This document shows, piece after piece, positions 1 to 10,940 of a stretch of 64,000 nucleotides of DNA (positions within the stretch are counted from its first letter, which is position 1; every line of letters starts with the position of its first letter). This stretch comes from Armigeres subalbatus (Eukaryota > Arthropoda > Insecta > Diptera > Culicidae). The notes under the pieces were generated by a model, which was given only the letters and a program-made list of their open reading frames with translations, was not told where the DNA came from and did not search any database. Made by a program: the position numbers and the translations under genes. The stretch lies in NCBI RefSeq assembly GCF_024139115.2, contig NC_085141.1:34974120-35038119 (forward strand), read 5' to 3'.

Positions 1-4
1 ACTC

Positions 5-17
5 AATAAAAAAAAAA

Positions 18-85
<68 letters not shown>

Positions 86-95
86 ACAGACATCA
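5..95 (+). repeat. (CA)n microsatellite
   Basis: An A-rich start followed by an almost pure CA run, then the tail sequence shared with 9386-9515, 14100-14231 and 17530-17646. It matches the CA run that follows the R1-like element at 17416. Confidence 0.95.
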
Positions 96-185
96 CTTCA
101 ATTCGTCAAACTGAGTCGATCGGTATATAACACTATGGGTCTCAGGTCTCCTATAAAAGTTTGTTTTGGAGTGATCATATAGCCT

Positions 186-1747
186 ACATTTATACGAGAA
201 GCAAAACGTTTCGCTATTGAAGATAATGTCTCGAAGTTGGATCCCAGTTCGAAACCCTTTTGGAAATTAACGAAAATTCTTGAAAAACCTCAAAAGCCAA
301 TTCCAGCGCTTAAGAAATAAAATTTTATTAACAAATGGCGAAAACTCACTTGCTCACAGTTCGAGAGTGCCCATAATTTATCTGGGTCACTAGTCCAATT
401 GAGGATCAGGTTACAGAAGCTTCAAAGACATTCTCAACCAAGATAATGTTTTGACCCTTCGTTGGGAACTAATTTGGATGAAGTGAGATCTGTTACTAAA
501 AATTTAAAATATAAGCCCCGGGTGATGGCATTTTTCTACATACTTATCAAAAACTTCAGGCTCTTTATCCTTTTGGTTAATTTATTTAACAAATGTTTTC
601 AATTGGCATACTTCCCAGATAAATGGAAAACGCCAAAGTTGTTCCTATTTTGAAGCCAGACAAAAATTCAGCTGAGCTTCTAGTTATCGCAATCAGTTTG
701 TTTTCTTCAATAAGCAAACTGTTTGAAAGATTATTTAAATAGAATGATGGTTCATATTAATGACAATTCTATTTTTGCTGATGAGCATTTTGGTTTTGCC
801 ATGGGAATTCAACACTCATCAGTTATTAAGTTACGAACTTAATTCAGCTCAACAAATCTGAAGGATATTCGACTGGAGTTGCTCTTCTTGATATAGAGAA
901 AGCATTTGACAGTGTTTGGCATGAAGGTTTGATTGTAAAATTGATGATATTTTAATTTTCCTCTGTACATTATTAAACTGATCAAATTATTTATCAGATC
1001 GCTCACTGCAGGTAAACTATCAAATTCTAGATGGTGTTCCCCAAGGCAGCATACTGGGGCCATTTTGTTATTTTACTTCTGACTTACCTAATTTACCACG
1101 ATTGTCAAAAATCTTTGTTTGCAGATGACACAGGTCTCTCAGCCAAAGGGCGTAGCCTTCGTGTCATTTAGTAGATTCAAAAAGTTTGGATATTTTCTCC
1201 CTTACTTGCAGAAATGGAAAATTTCCCGAATTTTAAAACTCACTTTAATTTTCCCATAAGCGGAAGCTTCTTATTTGAAACCTTCTAGCAGACATATTGT
1301 CACTATGAATGGGGTTCCAATTAATGGTCTAACGAAGCTAAATATTTAGGACTTCTGCTAGATCAAATAACTTTAAAAATCACATTGAAGGCCTTCAAGC
1401 CAAATGTAACAAATATATTAAGTGTCTATATCCACTTATAAACAGAAAATCAAAACTTTGTCTTAGAACAAACTTTTGATTTACAAACAATTTTAGACCT
1501 GCCATGTTGTATGCTGTGCCAATATGGACTAGTTGCTGCAATACCAGAAAAAGGCACTTCAGAGTTCAAATAAAATTCTGAAGATGATTCAAGTTGCCTC
1601 CGTGGTATAAGTACCAATGAACTTCATAGAATTTCTAATATTGAGACATTGCAACAAATGTCCAACAAGAATAAATTCAATTTTAGACAAAAATCGTTGC
1701 AATCTTCTATTGCTACGATCAACTCCTTAACCCTTAGTATGAATTAG
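186..1747 (+). pseudogene. Jockey-clade reverse transcriptase, shattered copy
   Basis: This is the same Jockey ORF2 as 17650-19258. Short readable islands include the start of RT near 462, LDIEKAFDSVWHEG near 890 and the C-terminal region near 1560-1740. Frames change every 50-150 bases because of missing bases, so no ORF longer than about 75 codons survives. The partner copy keeps open frames of 235 and 276 codons over the same region. The damage is therefore specific to this copy, and I suspect sequencing error more than natural decay. Confidence 0.85.
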
Positions 1748-2121
1748 GTTAAGTATATTTAGTAAGAAAACATTTTAATTCTCATGGTTCAGTTCAACCA
1801 GAGGAAAAATTCTAACTGCCAGGGCAATTGAAATGTATTAATAATAACAAAATATAACATAGCAAATAAGGATGATAGTGTTAAGAAAACACGGAACACC
1901 TAGTCTAGAGATGAATGCTTGTATAGATAATTAGCAAATAAATTTAGTTAAAAAATGTTTCTCGTTTTGTTCTCGCTTGTTTTGGGTTGAGACCGCACAG
2001 CTGTGTAGAACAAGTTGAAATGCATCATCAGAACCAGTGCTCCCCGCGTTTGGAGCTTTTTAAAGGAAATTTATCATGAGGTATAGCCTCCCGAATAAGT
2101 TCTTTATCATGACAGATTGCG

Positions 2122-2185
2122 AAAAAAGTCTCTCACGTTATGCTACATATCGTATGTAGACAGAGATGATAAGTGAGAGACTTTT
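2122..2185. repeat. Small inverted repeat (hairpin), copy 1
   Basis: AAAAAGTCTCTCA is matched by TGAGAGACTTTT, with a second inner pairing CTACATA/TATGTAG. The same hairpin occurs at 19656-19722. It lies about 150-180 bases after the Jockey A-rich 3' end. Function unknown. Confidence 0.7.
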
Positions 2186-2655
2186 CATTCTCTAGGATTC
2201 AATCCCTGCTAAGAGTCGACAATTATTACAGCACAAGTTAAATTCATCAAAATACCATTAGAGTACAAATTAATCTTCACCAAATCAGATCACTAAATCT
2301 TTATCTCAGTCTTTCATAAATACTGTAAGCTTCCGGAAAGATAGTATTCGAAATCCGAAATTGCCTTCAGGTACCAGAAACTAAAACTATAATTAGCTCA
2401 GACCAGCTTTGAACCACGAACAAGAAAGGCCCTAACGATAACAACATGTCATACAGTTTCGTTATCGCAAAGAAAAATATTGCAACTTACTCTTTTCAAT
2501 CGCACCTTCATTGATTGAATTTATCAAAGTCCAAAACGTAAACAACAAGGCCAGTAAACCAAAGTAAACGTAAGACTTAGAAGAATCTTCCTAGCAACCT
2601 CGTGTGCAGGTACCTAATAGGGCCCTAAAGAATCATAATGCTGATATGGTAGGTA

Positions 2656-3148
2656 GATAAAATGCCAATAGTGGACCCCCTAGTAGCGGATTTTGACTCT
2701 GTCATGGGGATGAAATTTTCAACATATTAACTGTCTTGATATCAACAACAAGCTCTGCATCCCACTACGATACATACATAAAACCCCAATACACTTATTC
2801 GTTGCATTTATTATTTTAATGTCACTGAATTCGCCTATAGTAGACCCTAAGGATCCATAATAAATTGCTTCCCTATAGTCGACCTTCATTTGATTTTCAT
2901 GTCCCGTTTCAGGACGTTCTTCTTCTAATATGGACCCCAAAATATTCCTATAATGGACTTCTCTGTGCTTTATTTTTGTAGAATTGATAAAAATCATTTA
3001 TTTTGACTTTCCATGCATTTCCATCGCATATAATCAAATCCTTAGGACTGTAAGGTAGGTTCTCATAGAATTTCTATAGCACAATTTGACATTTGCTGTA
3101 TAATACATGAGGAGGTCCACTAGGTTGGGGTCCACTATTGGTCACACC
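2656..3148. mobile_element. MITE-like insertion with TA target duplication
   Basis: CCAATAGTGGACCCC at 2665-2679 is exactly inverted at 3127-3141. The duplicated segment at 20205-20220 lacks this sequence and reads directly from one flank into the other, so it serves as an empty site. A TA dinucleotide borders both sides (2654-2655 and 3149-3150). Diverged TAGTGGACC-like motifs recur inside (near 2835, 2873, 2930 and 3110), giving subterminal repeats. No coding region is recognised. The TA target suggests mobilisation by an IS630/Tc1/mariner-type transposase; that is inference. Confidence 0.8.
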
Positions 3149-4289
3149 TATTTGATTTATAGATGTGCCTTGCACCAAGCAACTTTCGTGAACATTTTCA
3201 AGACTCTAAGATGTGAAAAATTTATCCGCAGTTCAAATACACGTGGCTCCAGTAAAGCATTCTGCACAATCCACCACGTGGCGGTCGAATTTTCAAAAGA
3301 ATCAAAGTACAGCTTTTTTTCTGGCGGTATGTTTTTCTTAGGAGACTACCTATCTAGCGCTTATTTTTTGTTGCGATCAAAAATAAGCGGAGATGATTTT
3401 GTTTTTTTTTTTATGAGCGGTACAATAACATGCTCCTATTCCTTTATCAAAAATATGTATTCGTTAAATATAACATGATTTCGTTTCGATATTCTTTTTA
3501 CACAATCGTGCGTGCTCATGCAGAAACAAACATTTAGAATGCGAATGGTAACAAACGCGCGGGCAGAAGCCCAGCTGGGCGCCGTCTGGTCCGTTGAAGT
3601 CCACAGCTGCTGTAAGTATTTTCGGTTCAAACTACGAGGTCGACTGAAAAGTTTGTTTAGCCAACTGGCAAACCCTTTTAAATGCGAGGTCATATATTTT
3701 TTCATTGTCTTATCTAGCACCAACTAACCGTTCGTTTGAATTTATTTGCTTATCTAAGTAGGAACACCTGTAAGATGCTTTGATACGCACACAATCACTC
3801 TGCTGGAGTGCTAATTTATGATCTCATACCGCGCCTCGTTGATTTAACCAGTTTGGAGTAATATTTCGAGCTTTAGATCGTCGTCGGTGATTTACGCGGG
3901 GCTCGTCTCGGATTGACCCGACTTCATGGTATCATAGAAGAGTTGGAAGGGAGGGCGGAGGAACAAACGATCAGAGGATGTTATTATTCATTAAAATTTA
4001 ACGGAATGGTAGTAAGGTTGGGGCGAGAGCAGATTGCGCCGTCGTCGTCAGGGAGGCGAAGCGTGGTTGCACTCATTCGGGTGGTTCAATTAATGACAAG
4101 CGGAATGGCGATGGGGGAAAGGTTGTAAAAACAGAGTGGTTTTTATGCTGCGAATCGTGAGAGTTGTTTGTACTCAATGTTTTTCCTGATATGCGTTCGA
4201 ACGGGGATGATAAACAGATGAAGTAGATTCATTAAAGTTTAAATCGTTGATTCAGGCATGTGTTTTAGTTTTGTGATTGCAATAGACGA

Positions 4290-5416
4290 CTAGTTCAAAT
4301 TAGTGCGTACCTGCAATTTGATTTCATTTCTTTGAACTGAAAAATATGTCAGTATGTCACATCGTGGAGAAGAACAGTGAATAACTTCATATTCCATCCA
4401 GGTCGCTCGTTCTTGGGCCGCCGCTAGCACCAGTCCACGTGCACTCCCTCGATTGCACACAGCCAGCGAGTGTGGCATCCTACGGAGCCGACGTTTTCTT
4501 CAGGTTCTCCGTTAAACATGACTTTTGCTGGTGTCTCTTCCGCATACACATTACATGTTCAGCACACTGTAATCTGCCGTATTGTATCAGTCTGCCGATG
4601 TGTGCATTTTTTACACCTTGTACAACTCATGACTCGTATGCCGGCATTCACCATTATCCACCACGCCCCGCCAAGTATTGAACGCAGTATTTCGCTCCCG
4701 AGAATGCGATAGTCTGCATCTTTCAACGTTTCGTCATGGCTCGTACAGGACGAATCTACGATAATATTGCCACAAAGTTTTGTCCCTGTCCGTACCGCGA
4801 GATTTTTACAAGTTTAGATCAACCCTATTATTTCAGTCTCCTGTTTGAAAGCCTCTTTCACTGTCTGCGATCAACACCAATGATATCGAATATCGATGTA
4901 TCCGCAAACAGGCAAGAAGAATGTAGAGATTGTTGATGATGATACCGTTTCTTTGCACGCCAGATCTTCGCATTGTACCTTTGAGAACTATGTTGAATGC
5001 AGATTAGAGGCACATCACCCTTTTTCAATCAGCAAACGTCACGAACGAATCGGATGCCACGAAATTCTGACGAACGTTTGGATCCATTCAGCGTAGCGTC
5101 GCACTGAATCACCTAGTAAGGTTTGTTTGGAAACCCATGTTCTGCATTATATGCCACAGCGTTTCACTGAATCGAACTTGTTTAAATCCACAAACAGATG
5201 ATGAGATCCGCAAGTGTATTCGAAATTTATCAGGATTATCTTCAATGTATTGTATGTTGCAGTTTCTGTAAGGTTCTTATGATCGATTCGCCTGTTGGGT
5301 GTGATCATGACTGCTTGGTGCTCTTTTTTTGCGCACGTTGTGATCGTTTTGTAAACTTCGTGCATCGTTTCTATAAGCTTCCCTCTGCCTTCGAAGGTCT
5401 ACTTTTCGTCCTTACC
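4290..5416 (-). pseudogene. RTE-clade LINE fragment (RT to C-terminus), degraded copy
   Basis: Read on the minus strand this corresponds to 21454-22640. The clearest island is HHLFVDLNKFDSVKR near 5150-5200, the RT catalytic A block, followed by scattered RT and C-terminal fragments down to about 4290. The upstream part is cut by the gap at 5431. It has frameshifts throughout and is non-functional. Confidence 0.75.
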
Positions 5417-5485
5417 AGCAATGCGTAACTNNNNNNNNNNNNNNNNNNNNNNNNNNNNNNNNNNNNNNNNNNNNNNNNNNNNNNN
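5417..5485. other. Assembly gap with probable nanopore adapter remnant
   Basis: AGCAATGCGTAACT (5417-5430) sits directly before 55 Ns (5431-5485). From memory the ONT ligation adapter strand begins GCAATACGTAACT, so this is a match with one substitution. Homology to 22640 stops where this string begins. The gap length is not a standard scaffold gap and suits masking of adapter sequence. Confidence 0.75.
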
Positions 5486-7379
5486 GGCAACCGTACGTCA
5501 AAACTCAATGTAAATACGAAAACAGGATTGGGTGTCAATAGACATCATTTGTGATGTTCAAGTAAAATACACGTGTTCAAATGGCTGTCAGTTGCCCCAA
5601 CTAAAGAATTTCTTAGTTGTAGTTCGTGGCAAGCCAGCGAATCACGACTATGTACACAATTACTAGAATAAGTTTTTTTTCGCATATTGAGTGAAGTTAA
5701 GAACAAGACAAATGGACACAAAAGCAAAAAATCCTTGTCAGCCATGCGTGACTGCTCTATCTAGAATATTATCTCTCACCAGCTAATGGCCCCCTAGACC
5801 GGACTCTGGTACGCCTATGCTAAGCAGGTATTATGAAAGCATCCCAAGGAGGCAAATATTAGAAAGAGATGAAGAAAAAAATGGGTTTTCACAACATGAG
5901 TTCAAGCTAGATGTTTTATAGAAACTAATTATTAGTGAAGTTAAAGCAACGATTAAAGCTGAGTTGTGAGCATACAGTTATGGTGTTGAGATTGAATGAA
6001 ATAAATTTTACAGGCTTCAATTTGATTATCATGTCTTCGGTTGAATATGCATAAAATTAACGCAAATTCAACGGCAGACTAGTTTCAAATGTTCCGTCCG
6101 AAATCTAACCAATACAGCGCAGAAGGTAATTGATCAGGTAATGATCCGATTTTCCACAATTCCATCATCATGGCAATAAGTTATTCGTAATTTATTTTAA
6201 TTTGAGATGATACCCACCTCACTGGGTGGATTATTCAATTTTTTTTCTCCATCCAACACGGTGTTTAATCTACATCATGTTCCGCAAGATACGATCGATC
6301 TTGTCTACTGTTGGGCAAATTAGCATAAATGGTTACCTCCTCCCGCGTGCCCCTCTCTTGGCATGTAGAGAAGTTTGTGCAGCCAGTAGCCTTACAGTGG
6401 AGATGACGTCGTCGCGATAAGGACGACGACGACGGACGTTTCATTTGTTTCCCTTTTTTTACAGCGACCAATAAACTTTGCGCAGCTTTCGTCACTGCAG
6501 AACCCGCGTCGTTAACCGGCAAACGGTCAAATTAGAAGATCTGCGCGCTAATCCGCGGAAGGCGGAACAGATCCAGATCTTTACATCTGCATCTTTACGG
6601 TTTGCTGTCGAGGCACGGCGGTTGTTGGTCGCCGTATGTCACCGACGGTTTCGACCTCAACTCTATCCTATCTTTGCTCATTCAGGGTGCAGATGCGGAT
6701 TGTACGGTATGCGCATTTAGCGGATAATTGCTCAATTTGACGAAAGCGATTTATGAACAGCTGATGCGATCTGACATATGGCGAACAGGATTAATGATAA
6801 AACATTGGACTGAGCGAAGCCATTTATTTTCATCACTGCAGATGAGTTTTCCACGTTAATGCTGGGAGACCGAATCTGATTTATAATTTGATTTCTTCTT
6901 CATTTTCTTGAAAAAATTTCATCCATTTTTTCCTATACACATACATATTTTCCATATAAGTCATAAGTTATACTAACTTATAGCTGTTCTTCAAAACAGA
7001 AAGGCGCATTCAACCAATCAGGGATGGGAATCTGGATCTGGTTGATCTGGATCATTTTCGATAGAAACAATGGGGCAGATTTTCTGAGATCATCAAAACC
7101 ATTTCATATGGTGATGTCAAAAATGCAATGACGATTCACTTTTATTGTTAGTAGAAATGAAAAGTTTGCATTTCATTATTTCAATAGAGTCATACAACAG
7201 TCAAATCGCCTCATCAAGCGCTAGTTGATGTGCAATCGTTTGACAATTGGAAACAATCACTGTATAAAGAAAATATCTGTATCAAAAAAAGATGTATGTT
7301 ATACAGAAGTACAAGTATAATATATTATCGGTGTACATATCCAAAAGTTCACAGTTCAAATCTCTTAAAATCAAGTGCC
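5486..7379. other. Unassigned sequence
   Basis: I see no supported gene. 6350-6720 is richer in GC than its surroundings and has a short CGACGA run near 6420-6436, but its open frames (up to 85 codons) overlap on both strands and resemble nothing I recognise. The remainder is AT-rich. Confidence 0.5.
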
Positions 7380-7590
7380 AATACAATTAATTGCGTATAT
7401 TCAGCAGCTAGCCGTACGAAACCATTTTTGTTAAATATCTTGGCTGTGCATATGCACAGCATATGTTTCGAAATGGACAAATTGATATGAAATTTGCGAA
7501 AGAAATCCACTGTCTTGGAGGACTCGAACCCTCAACCTCCTACTCTCTAGATAGGCGTGATACTACACAACAAGACCACTAAAAGGTCCG
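7380..7590 (-). mobile_element. tRNA-derived SINE (family 1)
   Basis: On the minus strand a tRNA-like head runs from about 7585 to 7530. It has a GTCTTG...CAAGAC acceptor-like pairing and a B-box-like GGGTTCGAGTCC. A body follows containing the palindrome TGTGCATATGCACA and ending near TAATTGCGTAT. The same body and B box occur in the inverted dimer at 33883-34199. The complete cloverleaf is not intact, so this is not a working tRNA gene. A partial tail of the same family is at 7905-7965. Confidence 0.7.
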
Positions 7591-9385
7591 TTGCGGAAAG
7601 CCATCAATCAGTACCAACCTCCACCGCGGTTAGCTCTCTTTTTGCAAATTGAATATCTTTCATGTTGATTGTCAATCTCCACATGTGCTTTACTATTGTA
7701 TACCCACAGCCAAGCGAGTGCATTGTTTATTAAACGAGAGGATCACTCCATGCCCCCCAGTAACTGTCTGGGCGGACGGTATGAATGCGAATTCAATCGC
7801 TCTGCTGTGCCAAAGGCTTGCTTGGCTAAAGCATTTGATGAGATGATTGCCTTAACGTAAGCGGTCGCGTGTACTCAGACGACTAATGACGGTGAAAGAC
7901 CGACACTTGATTACAATTAATTGCGTATTATTCGGCAGCTCGGCCATTACGAAAACCAATTAATGGTTTATTTACCAATTTTCTCAGAACTTCTCTTAAA
8001 GTTTATCATTATTTATTGTTGCTGTATTCTTAGAAATTCCTAAAAAATAATCGTCCAGGGAAAGACCGTTCGATCGTTTTGTTTTTGCTAGACGTCAGCT
8101 CGCTTAGCCTTTGGTTTACATTCGGAAAACAAGATGAACATCGAATAATGTCAAGTCCATTTATCGTTGTTCTAAGCTACAAAAATCTGTACAAAAGCTT
8201 TTAAAACTATTTCGCATAAGCATTCATTATGGTTATTTTAACTCACGCATTAAGAAGTTTCACATACTTGCCTGATAATTTTAGAACACAACAGAAATTT
8301 TTCGTTGGTAATTTAAGCATCATCTTCTACGATTGATTGATCCTGGTTTGACGTACCTGGAATGATAAAGAGAAGAACGTTAGTCATTATTTATATACAT
8401 ATTTTGCATCCAGGGCCGGATCTATGCCTGCGGGAAATTTTCCGCTCGGGATTTTTTACTTTTCTGGTCACAGGGCACACACACAATGATCCGATTCAAT
8501 ATTTTAGCAGAACAGAACTCATTTTCTCCATTCTCACGTTTTAGACACTCGTGTCTTCGAGAGATTTTTGTAATGAAATGATGATTTTTTGGTAAAATAT
8601 CAATAGGTGTCCCCATTTTAGTTCAAATATGGAATAAACCTTTTAGAGAAATATTGGTTGAACTCTTAGCAAGCAGAAAACTTTACTTCGAGGAACTTTG
8701 CCGGAGACTTTTATCCAGCACATCTAGCTCAGAAAGTCGGTTCGTAAAAACGAAGGAGTCATTGGTAGGAGTACATATAAGGTAGCATTCACTGTAAAAT
8801 TTACGAGAACGTTAATTTTTAAAATTGAGTAAATTAACTTTCATGAAAATTATGAAATTTTCCAAAAATGTCTTTAAATATAAATATTATGAACATTCTG
8901 TCTCACTAGAGCCATAGGACTCATTTACATAGCTTTTCGAAAATTCGTAAAACGATTAAACTAGTTTGAAAAAAATGTGTTTATGATTGATTACCCTATT
9001 CTATCTCGTTCTGGGTGACTTATGTGATCTAATGAACGGATTTGTATTCTTTAAAATAGAATTCCTTTTCAAGCACTGAACCGAAACTATTTATCCTGAT
9101 CGAAAAAAAAAAATTAGAAGGTTTAAAAAAAACATTATTAAATAAATGGGTGAAGTCGAATACATATTGCCATCAAATATTATATTTTCCTCTTTGATTT
9201 AACCGGACAATTAAACAATGGAGTAAAGTTATGAATGATATGTCATAACTTTATTTTTATCAGACTTTTATCAAATGTTTTTTTGGGTAAAAATTTGATT
9301 TGGCAGATCATTATCAAATTGTTTTTTGATTGAAAAAGTATATTTTTATATAGTTAACTAGTCAAATTTGCCCGATCTTGCTCGT
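7591..9385. other. Unassigned, mostly AT-rich sequence
   Basis: Apart from the partial SINE tail at about 7905-7965, I find no supported feature. Open frames are short (65 codons or fewer) and overlap. Confidence 0.5.
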
Positions 9386-9512
9386 TTTGTCTTTCTCGTA
9401 TACTAAGTATACGTAAAGGCTATATGATCGCTCCAAAAACAAACTTTTTATAGAAGGCCCGGAGACCCATAGTATTATATACTGATCGACTCACTTCGAC
9501 GAATTGAGGTAA

Positions 9513-9578
<66 letters not shown>
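9386..9578 (-). repeat. Tail repeat plus (TG)n
   Basis: This is the minus-strand version of the tail seen at 14100-14231 and 17530-17646 (stable core AACACTATGGGTCTC), ending in a (TG)n run at about 9516-9578. It adjoins the A-tail of the inverted R1-like element, exactly as the CA run does at 17416. Confidence 0.85.
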
Positions 9579-9582
<4 letters not shown>

Positions 9583-9667
9583 TTTCTTCCTAAGCAATGG
9601 AGGGGGAATCTGCTCAACAGACATCCTGGGTTGTCCAGGAAGTGCGGGGTTAGGGATCACCTCCAAC

Positions 9668-10048
9668 CAGGGATTGAACTTATCATTTCATTATCATTTA
9701 GTATTCAGCCAATAGCTCATTCCAAAGGCAAAATTCCAAAAAGTGTTGTATGGCGGACTTCTAGCGCTGATTCCCCTCTACAACTTTGTCTAAGGGTACA
9801 TTGCTCTATGTCTAATGTTCACAGCGGGAAACGCTAGTATCATTTGATATACTAAATGATAATAACACTTATTATCATTTAGTATATTGAGTGATCCTAG
9901 CGTTTCACGCTGTTAATATTAGACATAGAGCAATGTACCCTTAGACAAAGTTGTAGAGGGGAATCAGCGCTAGAAGTCGGAACTCCGCCTCTGAAATGAG
10001 TTATTGGCTGAATACTAAATGATAATGAAATGATAAGTTCAATCCCTG
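9668..10048. mobile_element. Palindromic hAT-type MITE with 8-bp TSD
   Basis: The whole element is one long inverted repeat with arms of about 185 bases centred near 9866. Ends are CAGGGATTGAAC...GTTCAATCCCTG. The 8-bp direct repeat CCTCCAAC flanks it at 9660-9667 and 10049-10056. The sister R1-like copy lacks it near 17320. CAGGG ends with 8-bp duplications are typical of hAT transposons. It has no coding capacity. Confidence 0.92.
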
Positions 10049-10649
10049 CCTCCAACAGCAAACGAGGGAAGCAGGACTACATCCCCGACCCGCTAAACCG
10101 TTACCATTGCCGCCAAGCCCATAGTCCCTTCGGTACAACCAGAAAGTAATGCTTCAAAGGGGGGCCAGTGCACAACGCACCCTCGAGGATAGATGCGTGT
10201 CCTTGCAGCACCGAACATCGTAACTCGCTTTTTTAGAAAAACACCATGGTATCGTGCCAGCGCATTGCCGGCTTTCCAGGTGGCCTTACCAGGCCCTATG
10301 TCCTCGAAAGGTGGGAAGGGTCGACTTCGCGCCTGCTTCCCTCTGCACGGCTGGTATCAAGAATGATGATCCCGCGTGCACCCCAAATTGACCTTTCTGC
10401 GATAGGGCCTATTCGCCAGCACACAGAGGGACTTGCCGACGCGGTGCCTACGCCTGCCAGAGCCTTGACAAGGACCACTTTCCGTCCTCGGGCACGGAAC
10501 TCGCCCGGTTGACCGACACCGCGAAAGCGACGATACCATGTTGTTCTTCGCGCGGCCACTTGTTCGATACAAGGATCGAGTTCGACCACAGAGCATGACC
10601 ACCGGTATGACCCTTGAAGCCGACTCCGATCCCTTGGACCACCTCTTAT

Positions 10650-10940
10650 TTGCGCCTGAACTAGCCATCCTTGAGTCCATGCGCCACCTTCTGTGTAGCT
10701 CCGAGACGATTTGGGCGATAGCGTTCCAGCCAACTTCATCTTTACACATCCTCCGAACTAGGTTGTCCGGGTTAGTGACCAGACCACATGTGGCAAGCAT
10801 GTGGTCACACATTGCGCGAAAACGTGGGCACACGAACAACACGTGTTCCGCCGTTTCCTCTAAACCTGCGCACACCAAACACTCGGGCGAGGCCGAGCAA
10901 GCCAGCTGCGTTACCTGCACTGTGATTTTGCAGCATGCTT
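10650..10940 (-). pseudogene. R1-like ORF2 C-terminal fragment
   Basis: The translation contains CLVCAGLEETAEHVLFVCPRF, a CCHC-type motif typical of the C-terminus of R1-related ORF2 proteins. It begins almost where ORF1 ends, showing that most of ORF2 has been deleted. Conserved residues continue to about 10650; the open frame beyond it lies in the GC-rich 3' region and is probably not original coding. Confidence 0.7.

Larger units (their letters stand above)
1..5416 (+). repeat. Degraded second copy of the 17416-22640 segment
   Basis: This stretch follows 17416-22640 in the same order and orientation: (CA)n, Jockey RT, A-rich tail, hairpin, unassigned flank, RTE fragment. The two differ mainly by one- or two-base losses in this copy, with fewer substitutions. 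The one large difference is an extra 0.5-kb element here at 2656-3148. The copy ends at an adapter-like string and an N gap. Either it is a true segmental duplication or a poorly corrected alternative assembly of the same locus. I favour the second for most of the differences. Confidence 0.85.

Noticed and set aside
7500..7590. A functional tRNA gene
   Set aside because: A B box is present, but the cloverleaf arms are incomplete and the sequence is repeated with a shared body; it fits a SINE head.
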